A stretch of DNA of 64,000 nt from Roseiarcus sp036513315 (GCA_036513315.1 DATBZF010000065.1:84898-148897); one strand, 5' to 3'. Shown: positions 43,727 to 53,284, counted from the stretch's first letter. The notes: generated from the sequence alone by a model not told the origin. Numbers and translations: made by a program.

Positions 43727-45376
43727 ATGCTCGACTCAAGCGTCTATGCCGATACGTTTGCACGCGACCATTTGCCGCCGTTTGACCTGTGGCCGGCGAT
43801 CGACACTGAAGCTTTGGCGGCGCTTGGCTATCCCAGCCGAGTGAACGCCGCGGTCGAACTTCTCGATGGCGCCTTGGCGCGCGGGTTTGGCGAGCGGCCC
43901 TGTATACGCTCGATCGACGCGACATGGACCTATGCCGAGCTCCTCGACAAGGCCAACCGGATCGCGGCGGTCCTGGTCAGGGATTTCGGCCTCGTTCCCG
44001 GCAATCGGGTGCTTTTGCGCTCGGCAAATAATGCGATGCTCGCCGCCTGCTGGTTCGCCGTCCTCAAGGCCGGCGGCATAGCCGTCACCACCATGGCGCT
44101 GCTCCGCGCGCGCGAACTGACCCAGGCGATCAACAAGGCCGAGGTGCAGATCGCGCTCTGCGACATCAGGCTCAGCGAAGAGCTGGAAAGCGCCCGCCCG
44201 GCATGCCCGACGCTTCGCCAGATCGGCTATTTCAATTCGGCCGAGGCGGATGGCGTTGAAGCGCGCATGCGCGCCGCCAGCGGCGATTTCGACAATGTCA
44301 TCCCCTCGCATGATGATGTCGCGCTGATCGCCTTCACTTCCGGCACCACCGGCGCGCCCAAGGCGACCATGCATTTTCACCGCGACGCACTCGCGATCTG
44401 CGATTGCTATCCGGAAGCGGTGCTGCGTTCGACGCCGGACGATATTTTCGCCGGCAGCCCGCCGCTCGGCTTCACTTTCGGCCTTGGCGTCCTCCTTCTC
44501 TTCCCGATGCGCCGGGGCGCCTCGACCGTGCTGCTGGAGCGTTGCACGCCTGAGTCCCTGCTGCAGGCCACGCAGGACTTTCGGGTCACGACCATGATGA
44601 CCGGGCCGACGCTCTATCGCGCGATGACGCCGCTGCTGCCGAGGTTCGATGTCGCCAGCCTGAAGACCTGCGGCTCGGCCGGCGAACATCTGCCCGTCGC
44701 GGTTTTCGACGAATGGCTGAAACGTACGGGCGTTCGCATTCTCGATGCGATGGGATCGACGGAAATGCTGCATAATTTCATCGGCATTCCGCGAGAAGAT
44801 ATTCGCGCCGGATCAACAGGGGTGGCGCTTCCCGGCTATAAGGCGATCGTGGTCGACGACGCGATGAATCCCGTCCCGCCCAATGTTGTCGGCAGGCTCG
44901 CGGTGCGGGGGCCGACCGGATGCCGCTATCTCGACGATCCCGAGCGCCAGAAGGCCTATGTGAGGGACGGATGGAACCTCACCGGCGACGCCTTCCGCCA
45001 GGACGAGGACGGCTTCTTCTGGTACCACGCGCGTAGCGACGATATGATCATCTCGTCCGGCTATAATATTTCTGGCGCCGAGATCGAGGAAGTGCTGCTG
45101 GGCCATCCCGACGTCAGGGAATGCGCGGTGGTCGGCGTCGCCGATCTGGCGCGCGGCCAGATCGTCAAAGCCTATGTCGTGCCGAACACGAAAAGCGTCG
45201 CCGACGAAAATCTCGCGGCGGCTTTGCAGGATTTCGTGAAGAACGCCGTTGCGCCCTACAAATATCCGCGCGCGATCGAATTTGTCGGCGAACTGCCGCG
45301 CACCGGCACCGGCAAAATCCGGCGCTCGACATTGCGCCAAAGCGCTGAGCTCTCGTCAAGCTCAGCGGCCGAATAG
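43727..45376 (+). CDS. AMP-forming CoA ligase, benzoate/aminobenzoate-CoA ligase-like
   Basis: Encodes 549 residues of the ANL superfamily. The ATP loop is FTSGTTGAPKATMHFH (about 205–220), the adenylate-binding motif is DAMGSTEM, and the C-terminal domain has ARSDDMIISSGYNISGAEIEEVL with the catalytic lysine in GTGKIRR. The overall layout resembles benzoate-CoA and 2-aminobenzoate-CoA ligases. It activates an aromatic or short acid to its CoA thioester. Divergent from the flavoenzyme and convergent, one base apart, with the GST gene. The substrate is not readable. Confidence 0.83.
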   Translation: MLDSSVYADTFARDHLPPFDLWPAIDTEALAALGYPSRVNAAVELLDGALARGFGERPCIRSIDATWTYAELLDKANRIAAVLVRDFGLVPGNRVLLRSANNAMLAACWFAVLKAGGIAVTTMALLRARELTQAINKAEVQIALCDIRLSEELESARPACPTLRQIGYFNSAEADGVEARMRAASGDFDNVIPSHDDVALIAFTSGTTGAPKATMHFHRDALAICDCYPEAVLRSTPDDIFAGSPPLGFTFGLGVLLLFPMRRGASTVLLERCTPESLLQATQDFRVTTMMTGPTLYRAMTPLLPRFDVASLKTCGSAGEHLPVAVFDEWLKRTGVRILDAMGSTEMLHNFIGIPREDIRAGSTGVALPGYKAIVVDDAMNPVPPNVVGRLAVRGPTGCRYLDDPERQKAYVRDGWNLTGDAFRQDEDGFFWYHARSDDMIISSGYNISGAEIEEVLLGHPDVRECAVVGVADLARGQIVKAYVVPNTKSVADENLAAALQDFVKNAVAPYKYPRAIEFVGELPRTGTGKIRRSTLRQSAELSSSSAAE

Positions 45377-45377
45377 T

Positions 45378-46082
45378 TCACGGCCGCCTGGGGATGTCGA
45401 GCCCGCGCTGCACCGCGGGCCGCGCCAGGCAACGCTCCAGCCAGGCGGGGACGAGCTCCAGCGTGTCAAACGAGACGAGATCGCGCGCGCCGTAGAAGCC
45501 GACCAGATTGCGCACCCAGCCGAGCATGGAAATATCGGCGATCGTATATTGATCCCCCATGATCCAGTGCCGGCCTTGCAGGCGCGTCTCGATGACGCCG
45601 AGCAGGCGCTTGGTTTCGTCGCGATAGCGCTCGAGTGGACGCTTGTCGGCGATCTCCTTGCCGGCGAATTTGTAGAAATAGCCGACCTGGCCAAACATCG
45701 GCCCGACCGCCGCCATCTGGAAGAACACCCATTGGATGGTCTCGTAACGCTTGGCGGCGCCGGCGGGCATCAGCAGGCCGGTCTTCTCGGCAAGATAGAG
45801 CAGGATGGCGCCCGATTCGAACAGACCCAATGGCGCGCCATCCGGGCCGTCTGGATCAATGATCGCCGGGATCTTGCCGTTCGGATTCAGCGCCAGGAAT
45901 TCCGGCGTCCAGCTTTCGTTCTTGCCGATGTCGATCGCATGAGGTTCGTAAGGCAGGCCGATTTCCTCCAGCGCGATCGAGACCTTGACGCCATTGGGCG
46001 TCGGCACGGAATAGAGCTGCAGACGGTCGGGATGCTTGGCCGGCCAGCGCTTGGCGATCGGAAAGGCGGAAAGAGCGGACAT
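45378..46082 (-). CDS. glutathione S-transferase, YfcG/YghU-like
   Basis: Encodes 234 residues. The N-terminal thioredoxin fold starts at LYSVPTPNGVKVSIALEEIGLPYE, the glutathione disulfide reductase-like TPNG motif of YfcG/Nu-class enzymes, followed by ALNPNGKIPAIID and FESGAILLYLAE. The C-terminal helical domain contains QWVFFQMAAVGPMFGQ. It may reduce disulfides or peroxides using glutathione. Ends one base from the convergent CoA ligase. Confidence 0.87.
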   Translation of the reverse strand: MSALSAFPIAKRWPAKHPDRLQLYSVPTPNGVKVSIALEEIGLPYEPHAIDIGKNESWTPEFLALNPNGKIPAIIDPDGPDGAPLGLFESGAILLYLAEKTGLLMPAGAAKRYETIQWVFFQMAAVGPMFGQVGYFYKFAGKEIADKRPLERYRDETKRLLGVIETRLQGRHWIMGDQYTIADISMLGWVRNLVGFYGARDLVSFDTLELVPAWLERCLARPAVQRGLDIPRRP

Positions 46083-46196
46083 TCAGAACTCCAAAGGTCG
46101 AAACGATGTGGGCGCGACGATAGACCGGCTTCGGCGGGGAAACTAGGCACAAGAGGCTATGTAATGGCAAGCTTGTCTCGCGCCATTTACGGCGAG

Positions 46197-46233
46197 CGTC
46201 ATTGCGAGGGAGCGCAGCGACGAAGCAATGACG
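46197..46233. repeat. CGTCATTGC/GCAATGACG hairpin element
   Basis: Perfect 9-bp arms CGTCATTGC and GCAATGACG around a 19-base GC-rich loop, immediately after the 3' end of the permease gene. Same arm sequence as the outer part of the 51134–51187 palindrome. REP-like; may act as a terminator. Confidence 0.65.
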
Positions 46234-46251
46234 TTCCCGCTCGCCGCGCTG

Positions 46252-47631
46252 TCACATCAGCATCGTCGTCACATAGAAGAAGGCGATGAACACCGCTCCG
46301 AGGCCCCAGACGATGGCGCTGATTTCGCGCCAGCGGCCGGTCGCCAGCAGGATCAGGATCAGACTCAGGGTCCCGAGCGCCATGCCGTTGATCAGATTGT
46401 TGGTCAACACGGTGACGAGCAGCGTCAGGACGATCGGGATGGCGTTCGACAGATCCGCCAGGTCGATGCGGGCGAGGCCCTGCATCATCGATACGCCGAC
46501 GAGGACCAGCGCTGGCGCAGTCGCCTGCGGCGGCACGACGACGAAGATCGGCCAGAAGAACAGCGAAAGCGCGAACAAAGCCGCCGCCGTCAGCGCGGTG
46601 AGGCCCGTGCGCCCGCCCGCCTGCACTCCGGCGATCGATTCGATATAGGCGGTGACGACGGAGGTGCCGAGGATCGGACCGACGATGCTGGCGGTCGCGT
46701 CCGTGGCGAAGGCCGCGGTCGCGCTGGGGATCGAACCGTCGGCCTGGCGCAGATTGGCGGCGCCGGTGACGCCGATCAGGGTACCGAGGGTCGAGAAAAA
46801 TTCGGCGCAGATGAAATAGAACAATAGCGGCAGCGCGATCAGGAAATTCGAGAACAGCCATTTGAAATCGAGCTGGGCGAACGTGCCCGTCGGCCATTTC
46901 GGCCAGGCGAGAAATGCGGCGGGCGCTGTCGTCACCATCTTGCCATTGGCGCCGGGCGTGACGAGGCCGATGATCGTGACGACCGCCACCGCGATGATCA
47001 GCGCGCCCGGAACTTTGCGGACCACCAGCAGCGGCGTCAGCAGGATGCCGACCATGGTCAGCAGCACCGCCGGGCTCCTCAGCGAGCCCATCGCAATATA
47101 GGTCGAGGGATTGGCGACGACGAAACCGGCGCCGCGCAGGCCGATGAAGACGATCAACGTGCCGACCGCCGCCTGGATGCCGATTTTGAGCGCTTCGGGA
47201 ACTTCCTTGGCGACTTTCTCGCGCAGCTTCGACAGCGACAGGATCAGGAAGACCACGCCCGTGAAGGCGACCATCGCCAGGGCGCCCTGCCAGGGCGCGC
47301 CCATCTGCTTGACGATGACATAGGTGAAAATGACGTTGGAGCCCATCGCCGGCGCCACCGCCAGCGGCAGATTGGCCCATAGGCCCATCATTGCCGAGCC
47401 GAACAAAGCGGCGAGCGCGGTGGCGATGACGAGATCGCCGCGATCCATGCCGGCATTGGCCATGATCGACGGATTGACGGCGAGAATATAGGCCATCGCC
47501 GCGAATGTGGTGGCGCCGGCGATGATCTCCTGCATCGCCGAAGTCCTGCGCTCGGACAGGCGGAACGACCGATCGAGGAAGCCCGGCGCGGGCGACGACG
47601 CGCCTACCGTCGGCGTGGCGGAATCGTTCAT
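46252..47631 (-). CDS. NCS2-family purine permease (AzgA-like)
   Basis: Encodes 459 residues with about 13–14 membrane helices of the NCS2/AzgA branch: EIIAGATTFAAMAYILAVNPSIMANAGMD at the start, LPLAVAPAMGSNVIFTYV, and ATASIVGPILGTSVVTAYIESIAGVQAGGRTGLTA, which lines the purine site. It imports adenine, hypoxanthine or guanine with protons. It lies 16 bp downstream of the adenine deaminase gene, forming a purine-salvage operon. Confidence 0.88.
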   Translation of the reverse strand: MNDSATPTVGASSPAPGFLDRSFRLSERRTSAMQEIIAGATTFAAMAYILAVNPSIMANAGMDRGDLVIATALAALFGSAMMGLWANLPLAVAPAMGSNVIFTYVIVKQMGAPWQGALAMVAFTGVVFLILSLSKLREKVAKEVPEALKIGIQAAVGTLIVFIGLRGAGFVVANPSTYIAMGSLRSPAVLLTMVGILLTPLLVVRKVPGALIIAVAVVTIIGLVTPGANGKMVTTAPAAFLAWPKWPTGTFAQLDFKWLFSNFLIALPLLFYFICAEFFSTLGTLIGVTGAANLRQADGSIPSATAAFATDATASIVGPILGTSVVTAYIESIAGVQAGGRTGLTALTAAALFALSLFFWPIFVVVPPQATAPALVLVGVSMMQGLARIDLADLSNAIPIVLTLLVTVLTNNLINGMALGTLSLILILLATGRWREISAIVWGLGAVFIAFFYVTTMLM

Positions 47632-47647
47632 ATCCTGACTCCCCGGC

Positions 47648-49522
47648 TCACCAGACGACGGGATGGGCCTCGCCGGTCTGCACGTTGATGAAGCCCTCAG
47701 GCGCCTGATCGCAGGGCGCGACGAGCACCCAGGTCCAGGGCGCGCAGGTCAGCGTGGCGAACATCAGCCGCTCGGGAAAGCCCGGATACCAGCGCGGCCG
47801 GAATGTCGGCTCATACATCCAGTCGACCTTGCGCGCCTCTTCGTAGAGGCGCCGCATTTCGGCGTCGAGTTCCTCCGCGGGGCGGCACGACATCAGGCCG
47901 CCGATTTCTAAACGCACGGTAGCGGCAAGTTCGCCCTCGCGCACCAAGGCCCAGCCGCCCTGAATTTTCCTCAACGCATTGACGGCCTTCGCCATCGCGG
48001 CGTCCGACGAGCCGACCGTCCAGATATTATGCTTGTCATGGGCGACCGAACAGGCGAGCGCAGTTTCAGGCGTTCGCGGGCCGCAGCCGCGCCAGAACAT
48101 TTTGGAAATCCGCCCGTCGCCGGAGAAGCGGTCGACGATCGCGAATTTCGTGATGTTCTCCGTAGAATCGCGCTGAACTTCGCCGTCGCGCACGGGCAAT
48201 TCGAGCGTGTAGAATTCCGGATGCCAATGGAACGGCCGTATCACGGCGGCTTTCATCGTCGCGCGCCCCGCCTCGGCGCGCAACGCGAAATCGGCGGCCG
48301 CCACTTCGCGAGGGATATTGATCGTGCGCGTCGCCCAGTCGGGCCAATCGATGCGCGGAACGGCGCCCGTATAAAGCTTGCCCTCGGAAACCTGAGCGCC
48401 GTCCGCCCAGACCTTCTCGATTTTGAGCGAGGGCAGGTCGGACAGCAGCACGACATCGGCGAAGCGACCCGGCGCCAAAGCGCCGACGAAAGGCGTCAAC
48501 CGCATGTGCCGCGCCGGATTGATCGTCGCGCATTGAATGGCGGTCTCCGGCGCCAGGCCGCTTTCGATGGCGAGGCGCACATTATGATCGGTCGCGCCGA
48601 GCTCCAACGTATGCGAGGCGCTCCGATCGTCGGTGGTGAAGGCGATCTGCGACCAGTCGGCGAGTCCCTTGGCCAGCAGGAATTTGACGATCTCGGGCAT
48701 CGCATAGATGCGCAATTCGATGAACAGGCCGCGCGAGAGCTTGTCCCAGGTCTCCTCCGGCGTCTGCACTTCATGATCGGAGGCGAGGCCCGCCGCCGCG
48801 AAGGCGTTGATCGAAGCGGCATCGCGCAGGCCCGAGGCATGGCCCTCGACCACGCCGCGCGCGGCGAAGGTCGCCTCGATCATGCCCCACAGCCGCTTGT
48901 AGGAGGGATTGTCGGGATTCCATACCGCCGGCCAGTCCATCACTTCGTCGAGGCCGGCCACCATCAGGCTTTCGGCCATGAAGCTTTTTTGCTCGTCATA
49001 GCCGAAATAGCCGCCGCCCCATTCATAGGCGGTCGGCGGCACGGCGGAGCCGGGCAGCGGAAATATCTTCAGCGGCGAGCCGCGCCGGCGCGCCTCCAGC
49101 CAGAATTCGAGATTGCGCGGACCATCGACATTCGAGAATTCGTGGCTCGCCTCGCAGGTCCAGGTGTTGCCGCGCGGCAGAACCAAAGCGGCCTCCCATT
49201 CCGGCGTCAGATGCGAGCTTTCGATGTGCTTGTGCACTTCGCCGAAGCCGGGAACGCCGGCGAGCGCCGGCTCATGGAAGAGTTGGCGCACCTCGCCCTG
49301 ATATTCGCCCGCCGGGCCGACCCAGGCGATGCGGCGGCCCTTGATGACGATCTCCCAATCCTCGCGCCAGGAGCGCGTGTGGACATCGAGGAAGCGCCCG
49401 ACCCGCAAAGACTTGTCGGCGGGGCGCCTGCCGAGCGCGACAAGCGTCAGGTCCTGACGGATGAGCACCTCTTTGGCGGCGTCGATCAGATCGTCGCAAA
49501 GCGGCTCGCCCATCGCGTTCAT
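47648..49522 (-). CDS. ade: adenine deaminase
   Basis: Encodes 624 residues, amidohydrolase superfamily, Ade family. Metal-site histidines are in GFGEVHKHIESSHLTP; the usual start of this motif is D-x-H-x-H, and here the residue before is glutamate-valine. Further landmarks are VEGHASGLRD with AAGLASDHE, FTTDDRSASHTLELGATDHN and TINPARHMRL. The C-terminal domain ends with VAHDKHNIWTVGSSDAAMAKAVN. It converts adenine to hypoxanthine and ammonia. The permease encoded next supplies the purine. Slightly longer than typical Ade (about 550–600) at the N-terminus. Confidence 0.87.
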   Translation of the reverse strand: MNAMGEPLCDDLIDAAKEVLIRQDLTLVALGRRPADKSLRVGRFLDVHTRSWREDWEIVIKGRRIAWVGPAGEYQGEVRQLFHEPALAGVPGFGEVHKHIESSHLTPEWEAALVLPRGNTWTCEASHEFSNVDGPRNLEFWLEARRRGSPLKIFPLPGSAVPPTAYEWGGGYFGYDEQKSFMAESLMVAGLDEVMDWPAVWNPDNPSYKRLWGMIEATFAARGVVEGHASGLRDAASINAFAAAGLASDHEVQTPEETWDKLSRGLFIELRIYAMPEIVKFLLAKGLADWSQIAFTTDDRSASHTLELGATDHNVRLAIESGLAPETAIQCATINPARHMRLTPFVGALAPGRFADVVLLSDLPSLKIEKVWADGAQVSEGKLYTGAVPRIDWPDWATRTINIPREVAAADFALRAEAGRATMKAAVIRPFHWHPEFYTLELPVRDGEVQRDSTENITKFAIVDRFSGDGRISKMFWRGCGPRTPETALACSVAHDKHNIWTVGSSDAAMAKAVNALRKIQGGWALVREGELAATVRLEIGGLMSCRPAEELDAEMRRLYEEARKVDWMYEPTFRPRWYPGFPERLMFATLTCAPWTWVLVAPCDQAPEGFINVQTGEAHPVVW

Positions 49523-49655
49523 ATCGGCTTTTCCAGCATCAATCCCGCTCGCCGGCGCCGGTCGTCGACCCGGACATCGTCAGCTTACGTCAGCGCGCGC
49601 GCTCGCTCCAGATGCTTTCCGTCGTTCGCCTCGCCATGCGGCGAGAGGCCGCGTC

Positions 49656-51086
49656 TCACGCGACCACTTCGGCGGCGACCATCGTCGTCGCCTGGGTCGA
49701 TCGATAGACGGCGATTGTCGCCAGAAGCGCCGCGATCGCACAGGCGGCGACGACGATGGCGAAGGCGTGCGTCGCCACGACAGGACCCGGCTGCGCGGCG
49801 AGACCGAGATAGGCGGTGCCGAATGTGGCGACGCCCATCACGCCGGCGATCTGCGAATTCGTGGTGATGATGCCGCTCATGTCAGGGGCATAGCGGGCCG
49901 TCACCGCCGAGGTCAGATGGCGGATATTGGCGGTGAAGCCGATTCCCAATCCGAATCCGCCGAAGCCGAGCAAGATGAAAAGCAGGACCGCGCTCGCATA
50001 TCCGGTGAACAGACAGGCGCTGATCGCAAGATAGGCCGCCGCCAGGACGAGGTAACCGAACGGCCCGAACAGCGGCGCCAGGCGCGCCGGCAGATGCCGC
50101 ATCGTCGGGCCACCGATGCCGAAAGCCGCGACCCAGGAAATCAGGGCGCAGCCCGAATAGAGCGCGCTATGGCCGAGGCCCTGCTGCAGATAGAGAGCGA
50201 GCGTGAACAGCAATGCGAAATAAGTCATGCTGGCGGCGGAGAGGGCGGCGAGCGCCCAGGCGATCGCTGGTTGTCGGATGAGGTCGAGACTGATCAGCGG
50301 CGTCTCGCCGCGCGCCGCGATGCGCCGCTCGACGATGACGAAGGCCGCCAGCGGCGCGAGGCTCGCCGCCAGGCAGAGCCATATCCACAGGGGCCAGCCC
50401 TGCGTCGGGCCTAGCATCAGCGGCGGCAGGGCGAGCAGCACGGCCCCCGACAGCGTCGCCACGCCCCAAAGATCGAGCCGCCGCGGCCTGCCGCCGGGAT
50501 CGGCGGGGAGATATTTCAGCGCCGCGACATAGAGCGCGACGCCGATCGGCAGATTGATCAGGAAGATCGGCCGCCAGCCGAGGCCGAAGAGATCGGCGGA
50601 GACGAGTATGCCGCCCGCCACTTGCCCGGCGACTGCGCCGATGGACAGGGCCACGGAATAGAAACCTAAGGCGCGGGCGCGCGCGTCGCCGGTGAAATTG
50701 AGCTGAATGCCGATCAGCACCTGCGGCACCATCAGCGCCGCGCCAGTGCCCTGGATCACGCGCGCGGCGATCAGCGCGCCAGCGTCGGGGGCGAGCCCGC
50801 AGCCGAGCGAGGCGAGGGTGAACAGGCTAAGGCCGGCAAGGAACAGCCGTCGATAGCCATAGATATCGCCGAGCCGCGCGCCGGTGATCAGCAACATCGC
50901 ATAAGAGAGGACATAGCCGGAGACCACGAATTGCAGGGCGCTGCCGGACGCGTTGAGCCGCTCATGGATCGAAGGCGTCGCGACATTGACGACGGCGACA
51001 TCGACATTGGTGATGAACAGGCCCATCAGCAATGTCGCGAGAAGCCCGGCGTCGCGACGGTTGTCAGTTTTGGTTACGTCTTGCAC
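49656..51086 (-). CDS. MFS exporter, DHA2 (14-helix) family
   Basis: Encodes 476 residues with about 14 membrane helices. Drug-antiporter motifs are visible: motif A-like GARLGDIYGYRRLFLAG, motif B RVIQGTGAALMVPQ, and the WRPIFLINLPIG segment typical of DHA2 transporters. It probably exports a toxic organic compound with protons. GTG at 51086 was chosen, with AGGA eight bases upstream; a longer frame would start inside the 54-bp palindrome, which is not plausible. Confidence 0.86.
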   Translation of the reverse strand: MQDVTKTDNRRDAGLLATLLMGLFITNVDVAVVNVATPSIHERLNASGSALQFVVSGYVLSYAMLLITGARLGDIYGYRRLFLAGLSLFTLASLGCGLAPDAGALIAARVIQGTGAALMVPQVLIGIQLNFTGDARARALGFYSVALSIGAVAGQVAGGILVSADLFGLGWRPIFLINLPIGVALYVAALKYLPADPGGRPRRLDLWGVATLSGAVLLALPPLMLGPTQGWPLWIWLCLAASLAPLAAFVIVERRIAARGETPLISLDLIRQPAIAWALAALSAASMTYFALLFTLALYLQQGLGHSALYSGCALISWVAAFGIGGPTMRHLPARLAPLFGPFGYLVLAAAYLAISACLFTGYASAVLLFILLGFGGFGLGIGFTANIRHLTSAVTARYAPDMSGIITTNSQIAGVMGVATFGTAYLGLAAQPGPVVATHAFAIVVAACAIAALLATIAVYRSTQATTMVAAEVVA

Positions 51087-51133
51087 TGTGTTGATCCTTG
51101 AATGAATGCTGCGCCGCGCGCTGCGTAGGCGCG

Positions 51134-51187
51134 CCGTCATTGCGAGGTCAGGCGAATGAATTCATTCGCCTGACCTCGCAATGACGG
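51134..51187. repeat. 54-bp perfect palindrome
   Basis: The two 27-base arms are exact reverse complements with no loop; the centre reads CGAATGAATTCATTCG. The outer part (CGTCATTGC / GCAATGACG) matches the hairpin at 46197. It lies between the SnoaL-like gene and the MFS gene, both on the minus strand, so it may end the first transcript. It could extrude as a cruciform. Confidence 0.85.
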
Positions 51188-51249
51188 TTGTCCGATATGG
51201 GCAGGAGTCCGATCGCGAAATCGCGCGCAACCGGACTCCTGCTTGCGCG

Positions 51250-51693
51250 TCAGTCTGCGGACACCAGGCCGAGCTGCTTCAGCACAGTAACGGCGTCCTC
51301 CTGGCCGAGTTCCTCGGCGATCATACCATCTTCAATCCGCAGCACGCTCGTCCCGGTGAAACGCATCGCCTTTCCCGAACCGGCGGGCAGCGAGCCTAGC
51401 GGCAGATTGCTGAAGGCCGGCCCTTTATGCGTGCCGCCGCCTTCCCAGCGGCCGACGACATATTCGCCTTCCGCGATGAGATCGGCGACGCCCCAGAAAT
51501 TGAGATCGGGGAACGCCTCGCGAAATTCCGTGATGAAGACGCGCACTTGTTCGCGACCGCGCATCGGCGGATGCATCGGATAATGGAAATAGATGTCTGG
51601 CGCGGCGAGTTCGTCGATGATGCGCTCGTCCCAGGGATTGCCCCAGAAGTCCTTGAACCAGCGCCCGACAATGGCTTTGTTTGCTTCCGACAT
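51250..51693 (-). CDS. SnoaL-like (NTF2-fold) protein
   Basis: Encodes 147 residues. The NTF2-like cone fold of the SnoaL/ester cyclase group is suggested by IVGRWFKDFWGNPWDERIIDELAAPDIYFHYPMHPPMRGREQVRVF and the terminal IEDGMIAEELGQEDAVTVLKQLGL. Members catalyse aldol cyclisation or act on small hydrophobic compounds; the role here is unknown. It lies upstream of, and in the same direction as, the MFS exporter, with the palindrome between. Confidence 0.82.
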   Translation of the reverse strand: MSEANKAIVGRWFKDFWGNPWDERIIDELAAPDIYFHYPMHPPMRGREQVRVFITEFREAFPDLNFWGVADLIAEGEYVVGRWEGGGTHKGPAFSNLPLGSLPAGSGKAMRFTGTSVLRIEDGMIAEELGQEDAVTVLKQLGLVSAD

Positions 51694-51834
51694 GATGAAT
51701 TCCTCGATTGTTTGCGCTGAACGCTAGCCCGTGGGGGCGAATTTCAGCGTCTCGAATTGATTAAGCTCATCGGGAGGCAACCACGTTCCGATTGTTGCTT
51801 TCGAAGCGCAATTCTATTTTTGATTCACTCTCCA

Positions 51835-52563
51835 TCACGCCGCGTCGTGGAAGATGATGCCGATGGTGTGGCGGCGGCCGGAGCGGATCTCGCTGACGCC
51901 ATGGCGCAGATTGACGCGATAGGCGCCACGCGACCCCTGCGCCGGCCGACTGTTGACAGCGAAGATCACGGCGTCGCCTTTCTTCAAGGGGACCACCGCG
52001 ACGCGCGATTGCATGCGCGGCCGCTGTTCGGTCAGCACGAATTCGCCGCCGTCGAAATCCTCGCCCGGCGCGCTCAGCAATGTGGCGACCTGCAACGGGA
52101 AGACATGTTCGCCGTAGAGGTCCTGATGCAGGCGATTATAATCGCCCGCGCCATATTGCAGCAGCAGCGGCGTCGGCCGCGTCTGGCCAGCCGCATGGCA
52201 GCGTGCGATGAAGGCGGCATGGTCGGCGGGGAAGCGCGCATCCATGCCCATCGCCGCGTGCCACTGATTGGCGATCGGCGCGAGGCGCGCATAGAGCGCC
52301 CCGCGAAGCGATTCGATCGGGCCCGGCAGCGGATAGGCGAAATAGCGATATTCGCCGCGGCCGAAGCCATGCTTGCCCATCACGACGCGGCTGCGAAATC
52401 CCTCGTACTCGCCATAGAGGGCGGCGAGGGCGTCGCATTCCGTCGGCGTCAGCAGCGCGGGCAGAATTGCCCAGCCCTGTGCGTCGAGAGCGCTGACGAC
52501 CGCCGTCCAATCATGCGACGCCAGCCGCTGGCCAGCGTCGGTAGATGCGACGGTCGCGCTCAT
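51835..52563 (-). CDS. 2OG-Fe(II) oxygenase, DNA-alkylation-repair type
   Basis: Encodes 242 residues of the family (COG3826/PF09859) linked to oxidative repair of alkylated DNA. The iron-binding facial triad is H146 and D148 (LHQDLYGEH) with a distal histidine, H221 (NLRHGVSE), and arginines for 2-oxoglutarate follow in RSGRRHTIG. The start at 52563 overlaps the ogt stop in an ATGA, so the two are translationally coupled. With ada upstream this forms an adaptive-response cluster. The exact lesion it repairs is not known from sequence. Confidence 0.83.
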   Translation of the reverse strand: MSATVASTDAGQRLASHDWTAVVSALDAQGWAILPALLTPTECDALAALYGEYEGFRSRVVMGKHGFGRGEYRYFAYPLPGPIESLRGALYARLAPIANQWHAAMGMDARFPADHAAFIARCHAAGQTRPTPLLLQYGAGDYNRLHQDLYGEHVFPLQVATLLSAPGEDFDGGEFVLTEQRPRMQSRVAVVPLKKGDAVIFAVNSRPAQGSRGAYRVNLRHGVSEIRSGRRHTIGIIFHDAA

Positions 52564-53093
52564 GCCAAAGCCTCGCGGTTGATGAGCCGCTTCTTGCGCG
52601 CGACGCCCCAGCGATAGCCGGAGATCGATCCGTCCGCCTTCACCACGCGATGGCACGGGATCGCCACCGCCAGGACATTCGCCGCGCAGGCGGCGCCGAC
52701 TTCCTGCGCGGTCGCCGGCATCGGCAAAGATTTGGCGATCTGGCCATAGGTGATGGTCTGGCCCGACGGCGTTGCGCGCAGCGCTGTCCAGACCGCCTGT
52801 TGCAGCGCGTCGCCGCGAATGTCGAGCGGGAGGCTCAGCCCGCGGCCCGGCGCCTCCAGGAAGTCGCTGACGGCGCGCAGGACGTCCTGCAAAGCGTCGT
52901 CGTCGTCGACGAGATGGGCCTGTGGGAAAGCGGCGGCGAGTTCACGGCGCAGCTTGGCGGGATCGTCGCCGATCAGGATGGCGACGACGCCCTTGGCGCT
53001 CATCGCGACGAGCGTCGCACCGAGCCAGGAATCGCCACAGGCGAAGCGAAGCTGTTCAGCCTTCGTGGAGGCGGGATTGAAGATGGCGTTCAT
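52560..53093 (-). CDS. ogt: methylated-DNA–protein-cysteine methyltransferase
   Basis: Encodes 177 residues. Suicide methyltransferase that removes methyl groups from O6-methylguanine. The acceptor cysteine is C147 in the IPCHRV motif, with a helix-turn-helix-like region before it (GQTITYGQIAKSL) and the usual KADGSISGYRWGV after. It carries an N-terminal ribonuclease-like domain similar to that in the ada product nearby, so the two are probably paralogues. It has its own promoter region with an element shared with ada at 53158, and its stop overlaps the oxygenase start. Confidence 0.9.
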   Translation of the reverse strand: MNAIFNPASTKAEQLRFACGDSWLGATLVAMSAKGVVAILIGDDPAKLRRELAAAFPQAHLVDDDDALQDVLRAVSDFLEAPGRGLSLPLDIRGDALQQAVWTALRATPSGQTITYGQIAKSLPMPATAQEVGAACAANVLAVAIPCHRVVKADGSISGYRWGVARKKRLINREALA

Positions 53094-53157
53094 GATTCTG
53101 GTCCTTCGCGTTTTGGTAAGGCCATTGTCGCGAAGGGAGAGCGCCGGCGCACTCCGG

Positions 53158-53177
53158 CTCTTGCTCTCAATTCGAAA
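53158..53177 (-). promoter_or_regulatory. Ada-box-like element upstream of ogt
   Basis: CTCTTGCTCTCAATTCGAAA, 17 of 20 bases identical to the element upstream of ada. It lies 64 bp before the ogt start versus 68 bp for ada. On the coding strand it contains GAGAGCAAGAG, similar to the AAAGCAA-type Ada site. Probably bound by methylated Ada. Confidence 0.6.
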
Positions 53178-53284
53178 TGGACCAGCGTGGGTGGGTTATT
53201 GAGCGACCGTCTGAAGGGGCGCGGTGACGAAAAGCCCGGACCTTCACGTGAAGGCGACGCGCGCGCACTCTCGCTCGTCGTCGC

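Noticed and set aside
48029..49867. 612-codon plus-strand frame
   Set aside because: Antisense to adenine deaminase; no motif.
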